Shown: positions 54,013-62,883, numbered from the stretch's first letter. The stretch: 64,000 bases of DNA from CBDDFN01 sp965227065 (GCA_965227065.1 CBDDFN010000002.1:1-64000), one strand, 5' to 3'. A program made the numbers and translations. Notes: generated from the sequence alone by a model not told the origin.

Positions 54013-54013
54013 C

Positions 54014-54038
54014 GGAACCCCGGCGCAACCGCAGCGTT
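54014..54038 (+). promoter_or_regulatory. EcfG-type promoter of exoD
   Basis: GGAAC (54014-54018), 16 bases, CGTT (54035-54038), 37 bases before the ATG at 54076. Exact in both boxes. Confidence 0.75.
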
Positions 54039-54075
54039 CATGCAGGGTATGCGGTGCAGCGAGAGGACCCCTGCC

Positions 54076-54684
54076 ATGACAAGTCATCAAGAGACAGGCC
54101 AGCAAGACAGTTTGACCCCGGCGGATATTGTCGATTGTGTGGAAGCCAAAATAGATGATGAGCCGACATTGGGGACACTGATCAATGCGGCCGGTCACCG
54201 GACCTATGGCCCGATGCTGTTGATCCCCGCCTTGATCGCGCTGGCCCCGACCGGCGCCATCCCCGGCATTCCGTCAGCCTGCGGTGCAATTTTGGTGCTG
54301 GTATCGCTGCAAATGATTGCCGGACGCGAACAGCCCTGGATTCCCCGGCGGCTTCTGAATATCCGCCTCAAGCGCAGTCTGGTGGAAAAAGCGGTCGAGA
54401 AAGGCCGCCCGCCGGCCCGCTGGCTGTCGCGCCAGGTGCATGAACGCTGGCCGGTGATGATTTCGCGGCCCGCGCTGATCGGGGCCGGGCTGGTCATTGC
54501 GGCGCTGGCTGGCTTGATGGTTCCGCTTGAGCTGGTGCCGTTTGCGGTTGCCTTGCCCGCCTTTGCGGTTGTGATCCTGGCGCTTGGCCTGTCGACCCGT
54601 GATGGCCTTGTCATCACCCTGGGGCTCGGCGCGGCGGCGCTCGCGGCGGCCGCTGCATTGTGGCTTTTGCGCACCACTGGCTAA
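54076..54684 (+). CDS. ExoD-family membrane protein
   Basis: 202 residues from ATG 54076. ExoD family: TLGTLINAAGHRTYGPMLLIPALIALAPTGAIPGIP near the start, QMIAGREQPWIPRRLL, RPPARWLSRQVHERWP and about four hydrophobic helices. ExoD was named in rhizobia for effects on exopolysaccharide and alkaline tolerance; the exact activity is unknown. The upstream frame contains no family sequence. Control by the EcfG-type promoter 38 bases upstream is likely. Confidence 0.9.
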   Translation: MTSHQETGQQDSLTPADIVDCVEAKIDDEPTLGTLINAAGHRTYGPMLLIPALIALAPTGAIPGIPSACGAILVLVSLQMIAGREQPWIPRRLLNIRLKRSLVEKAVEKGRPPARWLSRQVHERWPVMISRPALIGAGLVIAALAGLMVPLELVPFAVALPAFAVVILALGLSTRDGLVITLGLGAAALAAAAALWLLRTTG

Positions 54685-54701
54685 GCGGCTGCCGCAATCG
54701 G

Positions 54702-54726
54702 GGAACCGGTTCGCAGTCCAGACGTC
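54702..54726 (+). promoter_or_regulatory. EcfG-type promoter (CGTC variant) of the PLDc_N gene
   Basis: GGAAC (54702-54706), 16 bases, CGTC (54723-54726), 34 bases before the ATG at 54760. One mismatch in the -10 box, with the same spacing as the other four. Confidence 0.55.
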
Positions 54727-54759
54727 AATCCGCTGTTTAGAGCGAAGAAAGGACGGACC

Positions 54760-54945
54760 ATGGGTATCGAAGTTTCAGGCCTGATCGGCCTTGTTGTTCT
54801 CATCCTCGACATCTGGGCGATTGTCCATGTCATCGGAAGTGGCGCGACCGTCCCCGCCAAGGTTCTTTGGTCGCTGCTGATCGTGTTCCTGCCGGTTCTC
54901 GGCCTGATCATCTGGCTTTTGGCCGGACCGCGCGCAGTTCGTTAA
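54760..54945 (+). CDS. PLDc_N-domain small membrane protein
   Basis: 61 residues with an AAAGGA site. Two hydrophobic helices (LIGLVVLILDIWAIVHVI and VLWSLLIVFLPVLGLIIWLLAG) and the family pattern W-S-LLIVFLPVLGLIIWLL-GPR match the phospholipase D N-terminal-like domain (PLDc_N) found as a stand-alone stress-linked membrane protein. No catalytic HKD domain is present. Probably co-transcribed with the lipoprotein gene 49 bases downstream. Confidence 0.85.
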   Translation: MGIEVSGLIGLVVLILDIWAIVHVIGSGATVPAKVLWSLLIVFLPVLGLIIWLLAGPRAVR

Positions 54946-54994
54946 GCGCGCCCTCACCCCCCCAATTCCCCCCCAAGGTCAAAGGAGAATGACC

Positions 54995-55195
54995 ATGACC
55001 AAGACGATGAAAACCCTGAAAGCGGGCCTGCTGGCCCTCACCCTGTTTGGCGGTGCCACCATTCTGGCGGCTTGCGAAGAGGAAGGCCCGGCCGAGAAAG
55101 CCGGTAAGGAAATCGACAATGCCGGTGAAGAGATGGGTGAAGCCATCGAAGAGTTCGGCGATTCGGTCGAAGACGCCGCCGATGACGCCAGGTAA
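54995..55195 (+). CDS. Small predicted lipoprotein
   Basis: 66 residues from ATG 54995, seven bases after GGAG; an ATG at 54989 is too close to the ribosome site. A signal peptide with lipobox ILAAC is followed by an acidic helix (EKAGKEIDNAGEEMGEAIEEFGDSVEDAADD) resembling entericidin-like or other short envelope-stress lipoproteins. It follows the PLDc_N gene and probably shares its promoter. Confidence 0.75.
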   Translation: MTKTMKTLKAGLLALTLFGGATILAACEEEGPAEKAGKEIDNAGEEMGEAIEEFGDSVEDAADDAR

Positions 55196-55220
55196 GCGCA
55201 TCGCACCGGTCACACCCATG

Positions 55221-55247
55221 GGGCGGGCCGCTGGGTCCGCCCTTTTA
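55221..55247 (+). terminator. Terminator after the small lipoprotein gene
   Basis: GGGCGGGCC pairs with GGTCCGCCC (one G-U pair) across a four-base loop, followed by TTTT. Confidence 0.85.
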
Positions 55248-55348
55248 CTTGCTGTTAATTCAATACGCCTTGCTCTGCGTCACGCAGCCTTTAAAGTAGT
55301 TTGAAACTTCGCCCTGTGGTGAAGATGGGCAAAGGGCAGGAGTATTTC

Positions 55349-58300
55349 ATGACATCGATCGACAATCGCCAACCCATGTTGGCGATCAACAAATCCATTG
55401 CGCTTCAAGGCATTTATCCGTCTAGCGGTGGTGATCAACCGCTCACGCTCGGCACTATTCATTATTTCGGGTTCAACTTTGAACCGCGGGGCGGTGCGGA
55501 TGTTGCCGGCCAATTGCTGCCGATTTCACAGCATTCCGCCCTGTTCTCGCTTCTAGGCACCACCTATGGGGGCGATGGCCGCACCACCTTTGGCTTGCCC
55601 GACCTGCAAGGCGAGCTTGGCGTCGGTGAAGGCACCGGACCGGGTCTCAGCCCCGTCGTGCAAGGGGCGAAATTCGGCGACAGCTTTATCGACCTGACGC
55701 AGAACAATCTGCCCGCCTCACAAGGCGGCACCAGCACGCCTTTCACCAATGTGCAGGAAAGCGCCGGCACGGTGTACGCCATCAAGACCAATGGCCTGTT
55801 CCCCGGCGATACGCTGCCCGGCCACGGCTTTATGGGCCAGGTGGCTGAATTTGCCATTGCCAATTCCAGCCAGCTGCCCGGCGGCTGGGTGCCGGCCGAA
55901 GGCCAGCTTTTGTCCATATCCTCCAACACTGCCTTGTTCTCGCTTTTGGGAACGACCTATGGCGGGGATGGCCGCACCACCTTTGCCCTGCCCGATCTGC
56001 GCGGCCGGGTGCCGGTGGGCGAAGGCCACGGGCCGGGGCTTGAAGATGTCTCTCTGGGTGAGCGGATCGGGACCGGGACTGTGACGCTCTCCGACAATAA
56101 TCTGCCCAACCCGCTGGGCGGCGGGCAGTCTTACGACAATCATCAGCCCTCGCTGGGTCTCAATTTCGGCGTCGTGCTTTACGGCATCTACCCCTCGCGC
56201 AACGCCAACACAGAAGGCGATGCACCGGTCCAGTCGCTCAACGGCAGCGATCTTGTTCTGGGCGAAATCGTGATGTGGGCGGGCGACGACACCGGTTATG
56301 GCAATGTGCTGTCGGCCGATGGCCAATTGCTCTCGATCAGCCAATTCAGCGCCCTGTTCTCGCTGTTTGGCACAATTTATGGCGGCGATGGCCGCACCAC
56401 CTTTGCCCTGCCTGATCTGCGCGGCCGCGCCGTCACCGACGATGATACCGGCACCTACCGGATCGGAAACAGGATCGGCACTGAAGACAGTCTTGTTCAA
56501 ATCAGCGATTTGCCCGACCTGCCCGCCAACGCCGAGGATGACGCCTTTGCGACCGACGATACGGTAGCGATTGGCGCGGGCCTCAATGTCCATAATGACA
56601 ATGGATCGGGCGCTGACAGCGACATTAATGGCGATCCGTTCGATGTCACCCATGTCAATGGCGAGGCTGCCGATGTGGGCGTGCCGATCACCCTGCCCTC
56701 AGGCGCCAGCCTGACCCTCAACGCCGATGGCACCTTTAGTTATGATCCTTCCGGCGGCTTTGAAAGCGTGCCTTTTGTAGGCTCCGGCGCGATTGACACG
56801 CAAACGACAGACAGCTTCACCTACACGATCACCGGCGGCGACACCGCAACCGTCACCGTCACGATCGCCGGCCAGGACAATAAGGATATTCTGCTCAGCA
56901 CGGGTTTCCGCGATCATTTTATGGGCGGGCTCGACAATGACATTTATGCCTTTGATGTCGCTCGCTTTCAGCCCGGCAGCCGGATTACCGAAACATCCGG
57001 CGAAGGCACCGACACGCTGCAATTCGGCGCAGGGGCCGGCCTGGGCGATTTCGCCTTTGACCTCGATGGTTCCGATCTTGTCGTCACCCGCCTCAATCCG
57101 ATGAACGACCAGTCGGTCATCATCACAGACTTTACCGGCGGCGGCACAATCGAAAGCCTGCTGCTTGACGGCATGAGCCCGCTCAGCGTTACCGACAAGA
57201 TCAATCTGGCGAGCACCGGCACACTGTCTGGCCCGGCCAATACAGGGGCGGTGGGCCGGGTCGGCTCAAGCTTTGCGTTTGCAGGCCAGTACAGCCTTGC
57301 GGGCACCGATGCCGCGCTGTTCGAGATCGACGCGGACAGCGGCTTTGTCTCTTTCGCCAATCCGTTTGCCACTGCACCGGGCACCTATCAGATCGACGTC
57401 ACCATCGAGACGCTGACAACGCGCGAAATCAAAGCGGTGACAATCACGGTTGATCCCGCCGATGGCCGGGTTCCGCAGCAAGGCGGCACCGGCGATGACA
57501 ATGTGTATGGCGGATCGGGCGCCGATATTCTGGCGGGCCTTGAAGGCGCGGACCGGCTCAATGGCCGCGTCGGCAATGATGAGCTGTTTGGCGGCGCGGG
57601 CGCTGATGTGCTGCGCGGCGAGGTCGGCAATGATGTGCTGTTCGGCGGCGATGACGCCGATGATCTGGCCGGGCAGGATGGTGCCGATATCGTGGTCGGC
57701 GGCGCGGGCGACGACACAGTGCGCGGCAATGCCGGTGAAGACACGCTGTTTGGCGGCACCGGCAATGACACGCTGGATGGCCGGACCAACAATGACATGC
57801 TCTATGGCGGATCGGGCAATGATGATGCCTTTGGCGGGGTTGGCGATGACACCATCTATGGCGGGCTTGGTGCCGACCTGGTTGATGGCGGCGACGGCAA
57901 TGACATGCTGTTCGGCGAAGATGGCGATGACCTGATCCGCGGCGATGCGGGCGAGGATATTCTGTATGGCGGGCTGGGCGCTGACCTTATGCGCGGCGGG
58001 GCCGATAATGACAGCTTGACCGGCGGCGGCGGCGATGACGACATGGCCGGGGAAGCAGGCGATGACATTGTGCTTGGCGGGCTGGGCAACGACATTTTGC
58101 AGGGCAATGACGGCAATGACACGCTCGATGGCGGCCTTGGCGACGATATCATTCTGGGTGGCGCGGGTGCTGATGTCATCTCGGGCGGGCTTGGCCTGGA
58201 TTATCTGTATGGCGGGGGCACCGATGGTGCACAGGATCTGTTCATCCAGATATATGACCCCCACCGCGAAACCGGCGACGGGGTCGATGTGATTGCCGAT

Positions 58301-58525
58301 TTTGAAGACGGGGTCGATCTGATTGTGCTGTCAAACCTGACTTTCGCTGATCTCGAGATCACCGACACAACCTTGCCCAACGGCTCCATGGGTGTGGGGG
58401 TTGAGTTCACGCCCAATTCAACGGTCGCCGAAACGCTGGCGCAAACCAACATCACCACCGGCGGTTTCTTCATTGCCGGGCTGACGGCGGCTGACATCAC
58501 CATTGCGGATTTCATGATCGTGTAA
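55349..58525 (+). CDS. Secreted triple tail-collar / cadherin-like / RTX fusion protein
   Basis: 1058 residues from ATG 55349, with GGAG six bases before. Three phage tail-collar (microcystin-dependent-protein type) modules stand in a row at about 10-100, 130-250 and 275-370. Each ends in the same core, of the form ALFSLLGTTYGGDGRTTF-LPDLRGR. A VCBS/cadherin-like stretch with LNADGTFSYDPSGGF and DSFTYTITGGDTATVTV follows (about 440-510). Then come many RTX nonapeptides (GGxGxDxLx) at about 720-950 and a C-terminal region typical of type I secretion substrates. No signal peptide is present, consistent with ABC-type export. It probably acts outside the cell as a calcium-folded fibre; the binding target is unknown. 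Confidence 0.9.
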   Translation: MTSIDNRQPMLAINKSIALQGIYPSSGGDQPLTLGTIHYFGFNFEPRGGADVAGQLLPISQHSALFSLLGTTYGGDGRTTFGLPDLQGELGVGEGTGPGLSPVVQGAKFGDSFIDLTQNNLPASQGGTSTPFTNVQESAGTVYAIKTNGLFPGDTLPGHGFMGQVAEFAIANSSQLPGGWVPAEGQLLSISSNTALFSLLGTTYGGDGRTTFALPDLRGRVPVGEGHGPGLEDVSLGERIGTGTVTLSDNNLPNPLGGGQSYDNHQPSLGLNFGVVLYGIYPSRNANTEGDAPVQSLNGSDLVLGEIVMWAGDDTGYGNVLSADGQLLSISQFSALFSLFGTIYGGDGRTTFALPDLRGRAVTDDDTGTYRIGNRIGTEDSLVQISDLPDLPANAEDDAFATDDTVAIGAGLNVHNDNGSGADSDINGDPFDVTHVNGEAADVGVPITLPSGASLTLNADGTFSYDPSGGFESVPFVGSGAIDTQTTDSFTYTITGGDTATVTVTIAGQDNKDILLSTGFRDHFMGGLDNDIYAFDVARFQPGSRITETSGEGTDTLQFGAGAGLGDFAFDLDGSDLVVTRLNPMNDQSVIITDFTGGGTIESLLLDGMSPLSVTDKINLASTGTLSGPANTGAVGRVGSSFAFAGQYSLAGTDAALFEIDADSGFVSFANPFATAPGTYQIDVTIETLTTREIKAVTITVDPADGRVPQQGGTGDDNVYGGSGADILAGLEGADRLNGRVGNDELFGGAGADVLRGEVGNDVLFGGDDADDLAGQDGADIVVGGAGDDTVRGNAGEDTLFGGTGNDTLDGRTNNDMLYGGSGNDDAFGGVGDDTIYGGLGADLVDGGDGNDMLFGEDGDDLIRGDAGEDILYGGLGADLMRGGADNDSLTGGGGDDDMAGEAGDDIVLGGLGNDILQGNDGNDTLDGGLGDDIILGGAGADVISGGLGLDYLYGGGTDGAQDLFIQIYDPHRETGDGVDVIADFEDGVDLIVLSNLTFADLEITDTTLPNGSMGVGVEFTPNSTVAETLAQTNITTGGFFIAGLTAADITIADFMIV

Positions 58526-58575
58526 GGCTGACCCCTCGTGCGCTGCACAACCGGGTAAAAAATGACCTTGCGTGC

Positions 58576-58600
58576 GGAACATCACCGCGTCTTGGTCGTT
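58576..58600 (+). promoter_or_regulatory. EcfG-type promoter of the 58635 gene
   Basis: GGAAC (58576-58580), 16 bases, CGTT (58597-58600), 34 bases before the ATG at 58635. Exact in both boxes. Confidence 0.75.
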
Positions 58601-58634
58601 TCCTCCATGGTTGACGCAGACAAAGGAGGTTTCC

Positions 58635-59261
58635 ATGAAACGTTTGACGGCATCCGCTACAATTGCTGCCCTGATGATGGCCACCACCGCGCCGGTTGTG
58701 GCGCAGGTCAACGCAACCGGCACCGCCGGCGGCGCCGGGGCCATTGCAGGCCCCGCCGGAACTGCTTCGGGCATGGGTGAGGCCAACGGCATGGGCCACG
58801 CCAACCCGCATTTGCCGGGTTCGATGCAATCGACCAGCCCATCCATGGAGGGGTTTGAAGCCCCCGCCCGCAGCGATGTCAGCAACACTGCTGATCCTGA
58901 AAAACTGCCCGACGGCGACCTGACAGCCGCTGCTGAAACCCGCGCCACGGCTAATCCGGCGCTGACCGAAAAGGCCGATACCGATATCGCGGCCAAGGCC
59001 AGGTTTGATCAGAAGTCTGATTTTGAACGCTGGGCCGAAACCCGCATGGACCAGTTCGCCGCCTTTTCAAGCGACACCCAGGAATGGGCCAAGGTTGCGA
59101 CTGAAGAAGAACGCGCCGCATTCAATGACGCGCTGGAGGACGCCAAGGAAGCGATGAGCGACGTCAAGGATGCCGGTGAAGAAGTCTGGGATGACAGCCG
59201 TGACGCCATGGTTGAAGCGATCATCAAGCTTGAAGCCGAGATGGACGCCCACACCTCATAA
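58635..59261 (+). CDS. Secreted protein of unknown function
   Basis: 208 residues from ATG 58635 with AAAGGAGG six bases before. A signal peptide (MKRLTASATIAALMMATTAPVVAQ) is followed by a Gly/Ala-rich low-complexity stretch (about 25-55) and a charged helical C-terminal half (EEERAAFNDALEDAKEAMSDVKDAGEEVWDDSRDAM). No family recognised. An EcfG-type promoter and a terminator frame it as a single-gene unit, so it is likely a stress-induced periplasmic protein. Confidence 0.75.
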   Translation: MKRLTASATIAALMMATTAPVVAQVNATGTAGGAGAIAGPAGTASGMGEANGMGHANPHLPGSMQSTSPSMEGFEAPARSDVSNTADPEKLPDGDLTAAAETRATANPALTEKADTDIAAKARFDQKSDFERWAETRMDQFAAFSSDTQEWAKVATEEERAAFNDALEDAKEAMSDVKDAGEEVWDDSRDAMVEAIIKLEAEMDAHTS

Positions 59262-59289
59262 GCCAGCAGGCTTGACCTGAAAACGGCAA

Positions 59290-59311
59290 GGGCCGGACAG
59301 CTGTCCGGCCC
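59290..59311 (+). terminator. Terminator after the 58635 gene
   Basis: GGGCCGGACAG-CTGTCCGGCCC, a perfect 11-bp inverted repeat, followed by TTTGTCTTTG. Confidence 0.9.
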
Positions 59312-59392
59312 TTTGTCTTTGTCCGCAAAAGGCGTCATGTTGGCGCTTGCAAGCGGGGGGCGTTTCGCCATAGTGTCCCGGCCTTGCTTGAT

Positions 59393-59468
<76 letters not shown>

Positions 59469-59484
59469 TAATTTGACGGCTTTG

Positions 59485-62400
59485 TTAAACAACAGCCCCA
59501 ACCTCATCTTCAATCCACACCATCACAGAGCCGGCGGCATAGCTGTCATACAGGCGGCCATCACCGAACAGCTCAACACCGGCCAGGCCCGCCACGAGCC
59601 CCAGCCCGTTTGCAATCACAGTGTCTCCCGCTTCGCCCGAGATGGCCAGCGTATCAATCGTGCTTGAGGCATCGGCGATTTCCGACAGCGCATTGATAAA
59701 CAGGAAATCAAATCCCAGCCCATCGCTCAGATCGATATGCTCATACTCATGCCAGATGGTGTTCAGCGTGGTCAGCGTCTCGACAAAGCCCTGTTCGGTC
59801 ACAAGGATAGTGTCGAGCCCTGCGCCGCCATCAAGCTGGTCACCGCCTGCCGATGTAACCAGAATGTCATCACCATCACCGCCGAACAAAAGATCATTGC
59901 CCGCGCCGCCCTGCAGCCAGTTGTTGCCCGCATCGCCGGTCAGCTCGGAATCAAAATCAGGCGCGATCAGACCTTCAATCCCTTCAAGCGTGTCCATGCC
60001 CAGGCCCGCCCCGTCAATGATCTGCGGGCTGCCGGTGAGGGTAACGATAAGGGGGGCGATGCCGCCCGAATAATCGGCGATATCAAGGCCGGACCCGCCG
60101 ACAAGCGTGTCGGCCCCGCTTGAAGCGACCAGCGTGTCATTTCCGTCCGCGCCATCAAGCCTGTCATTTCCGGCCCCGCCTTTAAACCAATTATCGGCGC
60201 CATCGCCGATGATGTGGGAGGCAAAGTCGGGGGCCACAAAGCCCTCTACCGACGAAATCCGGTCTATCCCCAGCCCCGCGCCGTCAATGAACTGCGTGGT
60301 GCCCGATAGCGCAACGACAAGCGGCGCGATGCCGGCGGAATAATCGACAATGTCCCGGCCCTCATCGCCGATGATCCGGTCATCGCCAGGCCCGCCAATG
60401 ATCCAGTCATCTCCGGCCCGGCCCCGCAGAATGTCGCCCCCCTCACCGCCATCGAGCCAGTCATCCCCCGTGCCGGCGTAAAGCACATCATCACCCAGCC
60501 CGCCAAAAAGCGTGTCGGCACCTCCATCGCCATAGATGCGGTCATCGCCTTCTTCGCCATAGGCAGTGTCGTCACCCGCGCCGCCGCTCAAAACATCAGC
60601 GCCCTCACCTCCGAACAAAAGATCATCATCGCCATACCCCTTCAGCGTGTCGTCATCGTGGCCACCATAAATCCGGTCATCGCCTTCGCCGCCGACGAGA
60701 TAATCCAGCCCCGCATCGCCAGACAGCATGTCATCACCGGCGCCGCCATAGGCGCGGTCGTCGCCTGCGCCGCCTTCCAGAATATCATCGCCGTCCTGAC
60801 CGATCAGCGTATCGTCGCCATCCTCACCGCTGAGAGTGTCGGCACCGGCCTCACCTTGCAGCCGATCATCATCATCACCGCCATAAAGCGTGTCGTCGCC
60901 TGCGCCGCCTGCCATATCATCGGCGCCATCCCCGCCGAAAAGCAGATCGGTGCCGTCCTGACCGCGCACCGTATCATCGCCTTTCTCACCATGAAGCGTG
61001 TCGTCACCTGAACCACCCACCAGGACATCAGAACCGCGATTGCCCCATACGGTGTCGCCCCCAATTCCGGCATAGACGACGTCATCCCCCCACCCCGCTT
61101 CAATCCAGTCAAAGCCTTCTCCAGCAATGATCCGGTCATCCCCCAGGCCCGCCGTGATCGTGTCGTCCCCAAGGCCGCCGCGCAAAATGTCTGCAAAGGG
61201 GGAGCCATCAACCGTCCGTTCCTCATAGGCCTTGATCGTCATGTCGGCGAATTCGATGAAACGGACACGGCGCAGCGTATCGGTGCCGTCACCACCGCCA
61301 AACAGATGGCTGACGCTGACTTCATCGCCTTGCCGGGTCACAGCGTATTCGGCACGATTGCCGCTCAACACCGCCGTGTCGCTGCCCTCTTCGGTCTCGA
61401 GGTAATCATCGCCCGCGCCGCCAAACAGGCGATCATCCCCCAATCCGCCGAACAGTCCGTCATTGCCCGAACCGCCAAACAAAGCGTCATTGCCGTCCAG
61501 CCCGAATATAAAATCCCTGCCGTCATTGCCGTAAAGATCATTGGCGGCCTGGTTTCCACCCAGCGCATCATCGCCGGTTCCCGCCACGGCATTCTCAATC
61601 AGCGACCGGGCCGATCCTTCAAATTGCAGCGCATTGAATATATGGCCGCGGGCAAATTCATCGCCTTCCAGATTGGCGCGCAACGCATTGCCGTCCCGAT
61701 CCAGATCGACCCACCGGCCGGGCCGCAGATCAATGATCATATCGGTGGTGAAGTTCGAGAAATCGTACAAATCATCATCGCCATCGCCGTCCCATACCGT
61801 GCGGAACAGCTTGCCTTGCGCAAAGGGCTGTTCGGTTTGCACCGGCAGGCCCTGGCTCACCGCATTGACGAAAAACTCGCCCGTATCAGGGTCGGCGCTA
61901 TAGACAGTGTTGCCGCTATTGTGGCTGAAATTCGCACCATAGAGGAACTGCAGCGCGGCAATGTCATACATCATCAAGGTTTGCGGGCTTGATCCTTCCC
62001 CCGAGCCCCCCGGGATCGGAGCCCCGCCAATGATGGAACGGTAGGTCATGATGGAAAACTCAACCGAATCCCGGTCAAACTCCATCGTGCCAAATCCGTT
62101 CTGCGCCTCATGGCCATGGCTCAACCCGACAGCGTGGCCCAGTTCATGACCGATGCCGCGCCAGTCATAATCGCCAAGATCAGGGTCGCGGCCCACTGTG
62201 GGGCCGAATACCAGATCACCGCCCAACTCGCCGCTATTGGGGAAATAGGCGTAAGCGCCGTCAGGATCATCGCTGTTGTAAAAGCGCAGCGTGGATTCGC
62301 GGTCGGCGTCCAAAGCATCATCGGCACCGTCCAGTTCGACAAAGCGCAATCCCGACACGCTCGCAAACTCATCAACCCAGTAATAGGCCGCCTGCTCCTG

Positions 62401-62625
62401 ATCGGCGCTGAAGGTTGAGAAGGTTGATTTCAGATCCGGTGTCCCGGGCATAGCATCGCGATAGCCGGGGCTGAGGTCCGACACATCATCAAGAAACGAA
62501 AAGCTCAGCGTCGTGTTGGCCCATTTGCTGCCATAGAGCTGACCATCAATATTCTGATCGCCTGAGCCTTGGGTGAACAACACGGCCTCCGTCGCCCCCC
62601 CAGTCAAATGCGCGGTCGGCTTCAT
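59485..62625 (-). CDS. Serralysin-type M10 metalloprotease with RTX repeats (in-frame part)
   Basis: About 1046 residues from the first in-frame ATG (62625). The zinc-protease domain (about 20-260) has the full HExxHxxGxxHxxE set in HELGHAVGLSHGHE and the Met-turn SIMTYRS. A peptidase M10 C-terminal linker is followed by a long RTX region of GGxGxDxLx repeats that bind calcium, and two related C-terminal blocks (IAPLVV/IVTL...GAGLGxD). It should be exported by a type I (ABC) system; no transporter is in the window. The natural start is probably the ATG at 62752, whose frame is separated from this one by a single-base shift at a G7 run (see next entry). Without that shift the N-terminus is lost. 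Confidence 0.88.
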   Translation of the reverse strand: MKPTAHLTGGATEAVLFTQGSGDQNIDGQLYGSKWANTTLSFSFLDDVSDLSPGYRDAMPGTPDLKSTFSTFSADQEQAAYYWVDEFASVSGLRFVELDGADDALDADRESTLRFYNSDDPDGAYAYFPNSGELGGDLVFGPTVGRDPDLGDYDWRGIGHELGHAVGLSHGHEAQNGFGTMEFDRDSVEFSIMTYRSIIGGAPIPGGSGEGSSPQTLMMYDIAALQFLYGANFSHNSGNTVYSADPDTGEFFVNAVSQGLPVQTEQPFAQGKLFRTVWDGDGDDDLYDFSNFTTDMIIDLRPGRWVDLDRDGNALRANLEGDEFARGHIFNALQFEGSARSLIENAVAGTGDDALGGNQAANDLYGNDGRDFIFGLDGNDALFGGSGNDGLFGGLGDDRLFGGAGDDYLETEEGSDTAVLSGNRAEYAVTRQGDEVSVSHLFGGGDGTDTLRRVRFIEFADMTIKAYEERTVDGSPFADILRGGLGDDTITAGLGDDRIIAGEGFDWIEAGWGDDVVYAGIGGDTVWGNRGSDVLVGGSGDDTLHGEKGDDTVRGQDGTDLLFGGDGADDMAGGAGDDTLYGGDDDDRLQGEAGADTLSGEDGDDTLIGQDGDDILEGGAGDDRAYGGAGDDMLSGDAGLDYLVGGEGDDRIYGGHDDDTLKGYGDDDLLFGGEGADVLSGGAGDDTAYGEEGDDRIYGDGGADTLFGGLGDDVLYAGTGDDWLDGGEGGDILRGRAGDDWIIGGPGDDRIIGDEGRDIVDYSAGIAPLVVALSGTTQFIDGAGLGIDRISSVEGFVAPDFASHIIGDGADNWFKGGAGNDRLDGADGNDTLVASSGADTLVGGSGLDIADYSGGIAPLIVTLTGSPQIIDGAGLGMDTLEGIEGLIAPDFDSELTGDAGNNWLQGGAGNDLLFGGDGDDILVTSAGGDQLDGGAGLDTILVTEQGFVETLTTLNTIWHEYEHIDLSDGLGFDFLFINALSEIADASSTIDTLAISGEAGDTVIANGLGLVAGLAGVELFGDGRLYDSYAAGSVMVWIEDEVGAVV

Positions 62626-62752
62626 CGGCGACCCCGCTTTGCGGCAATGCCGGATCACCCCCCTCCGCCCGCTGATAAGGCTGTGCGAACGTGTCGTGAT
62701 CATCGCTGTGCGGATTGTCAGACGGTCCGAAGACGTGAATTTCAAAGCTCAT
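62595..62752 (-). other. Out-of-frame 5' part of the serralysin gene, ending in a G7 homopolymer
   Basis: From ATG 62752, with GGGGGG four bases upstream, the frame reads MSFEIHVFGPSDNPHSDDHD ... GVADEADRAFDWG and then meets seven Gs (62601-62595 on the minus strand). With six Gs the reading would pass directly into ATEAVLFTQGSGDQNIDG of the protease frame. With seven it runs on to a stop at 62546. The fragment looks genuinely coding (acidic, no rare composition), so the two pieces are one gene. Slippage or a sequencing error at the homopolymer is the likely cause. Confidence 0.7.
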
Positions 62753-62826
62753 ACTGCCCCCCGGAAAAGCCTAAAGGCTTTACAATAATTGAAATGTCAT
62801 ACTGGTGACGCGCCATTCAAAACACA

Positions 62827-62858
62827 AGAGGCGCCGCTGATTGCTCAGCCGCGCCTCT
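62827..62858. terminator. Hairpin terminator between the two RTX genes
   Basis: AGAGGCGCCGCTGA / TCAGCCGCGCCTCT, a 14-bp stem with one mismatch and a TTGC loop. The minus side continues TTGTGTTTTG, the plus side GTTGTTTTTTG. It separates the partial RTX gene from the protease gene. Confidence 0.8.
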
Positions 62859-62883
62859 GTTGTTTTTTGCACGAATGGTGGAC

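Noticed and set aside
57500..58200. CRISPR-like or minisatellite repeat array
   Set aside because: The periodicity is 27 bases with variable sequence and encodes RTX nonapeptides; likewise at 59.8-61.5 kb and 63.2-64 kb.
62546..62752. Independent 68-residue gene before the serralysin
   Set aside because: Its first ~50 codons continue logically into the protease frame at the G7 run, and the remaining codons are out-of-frame protease sequence.
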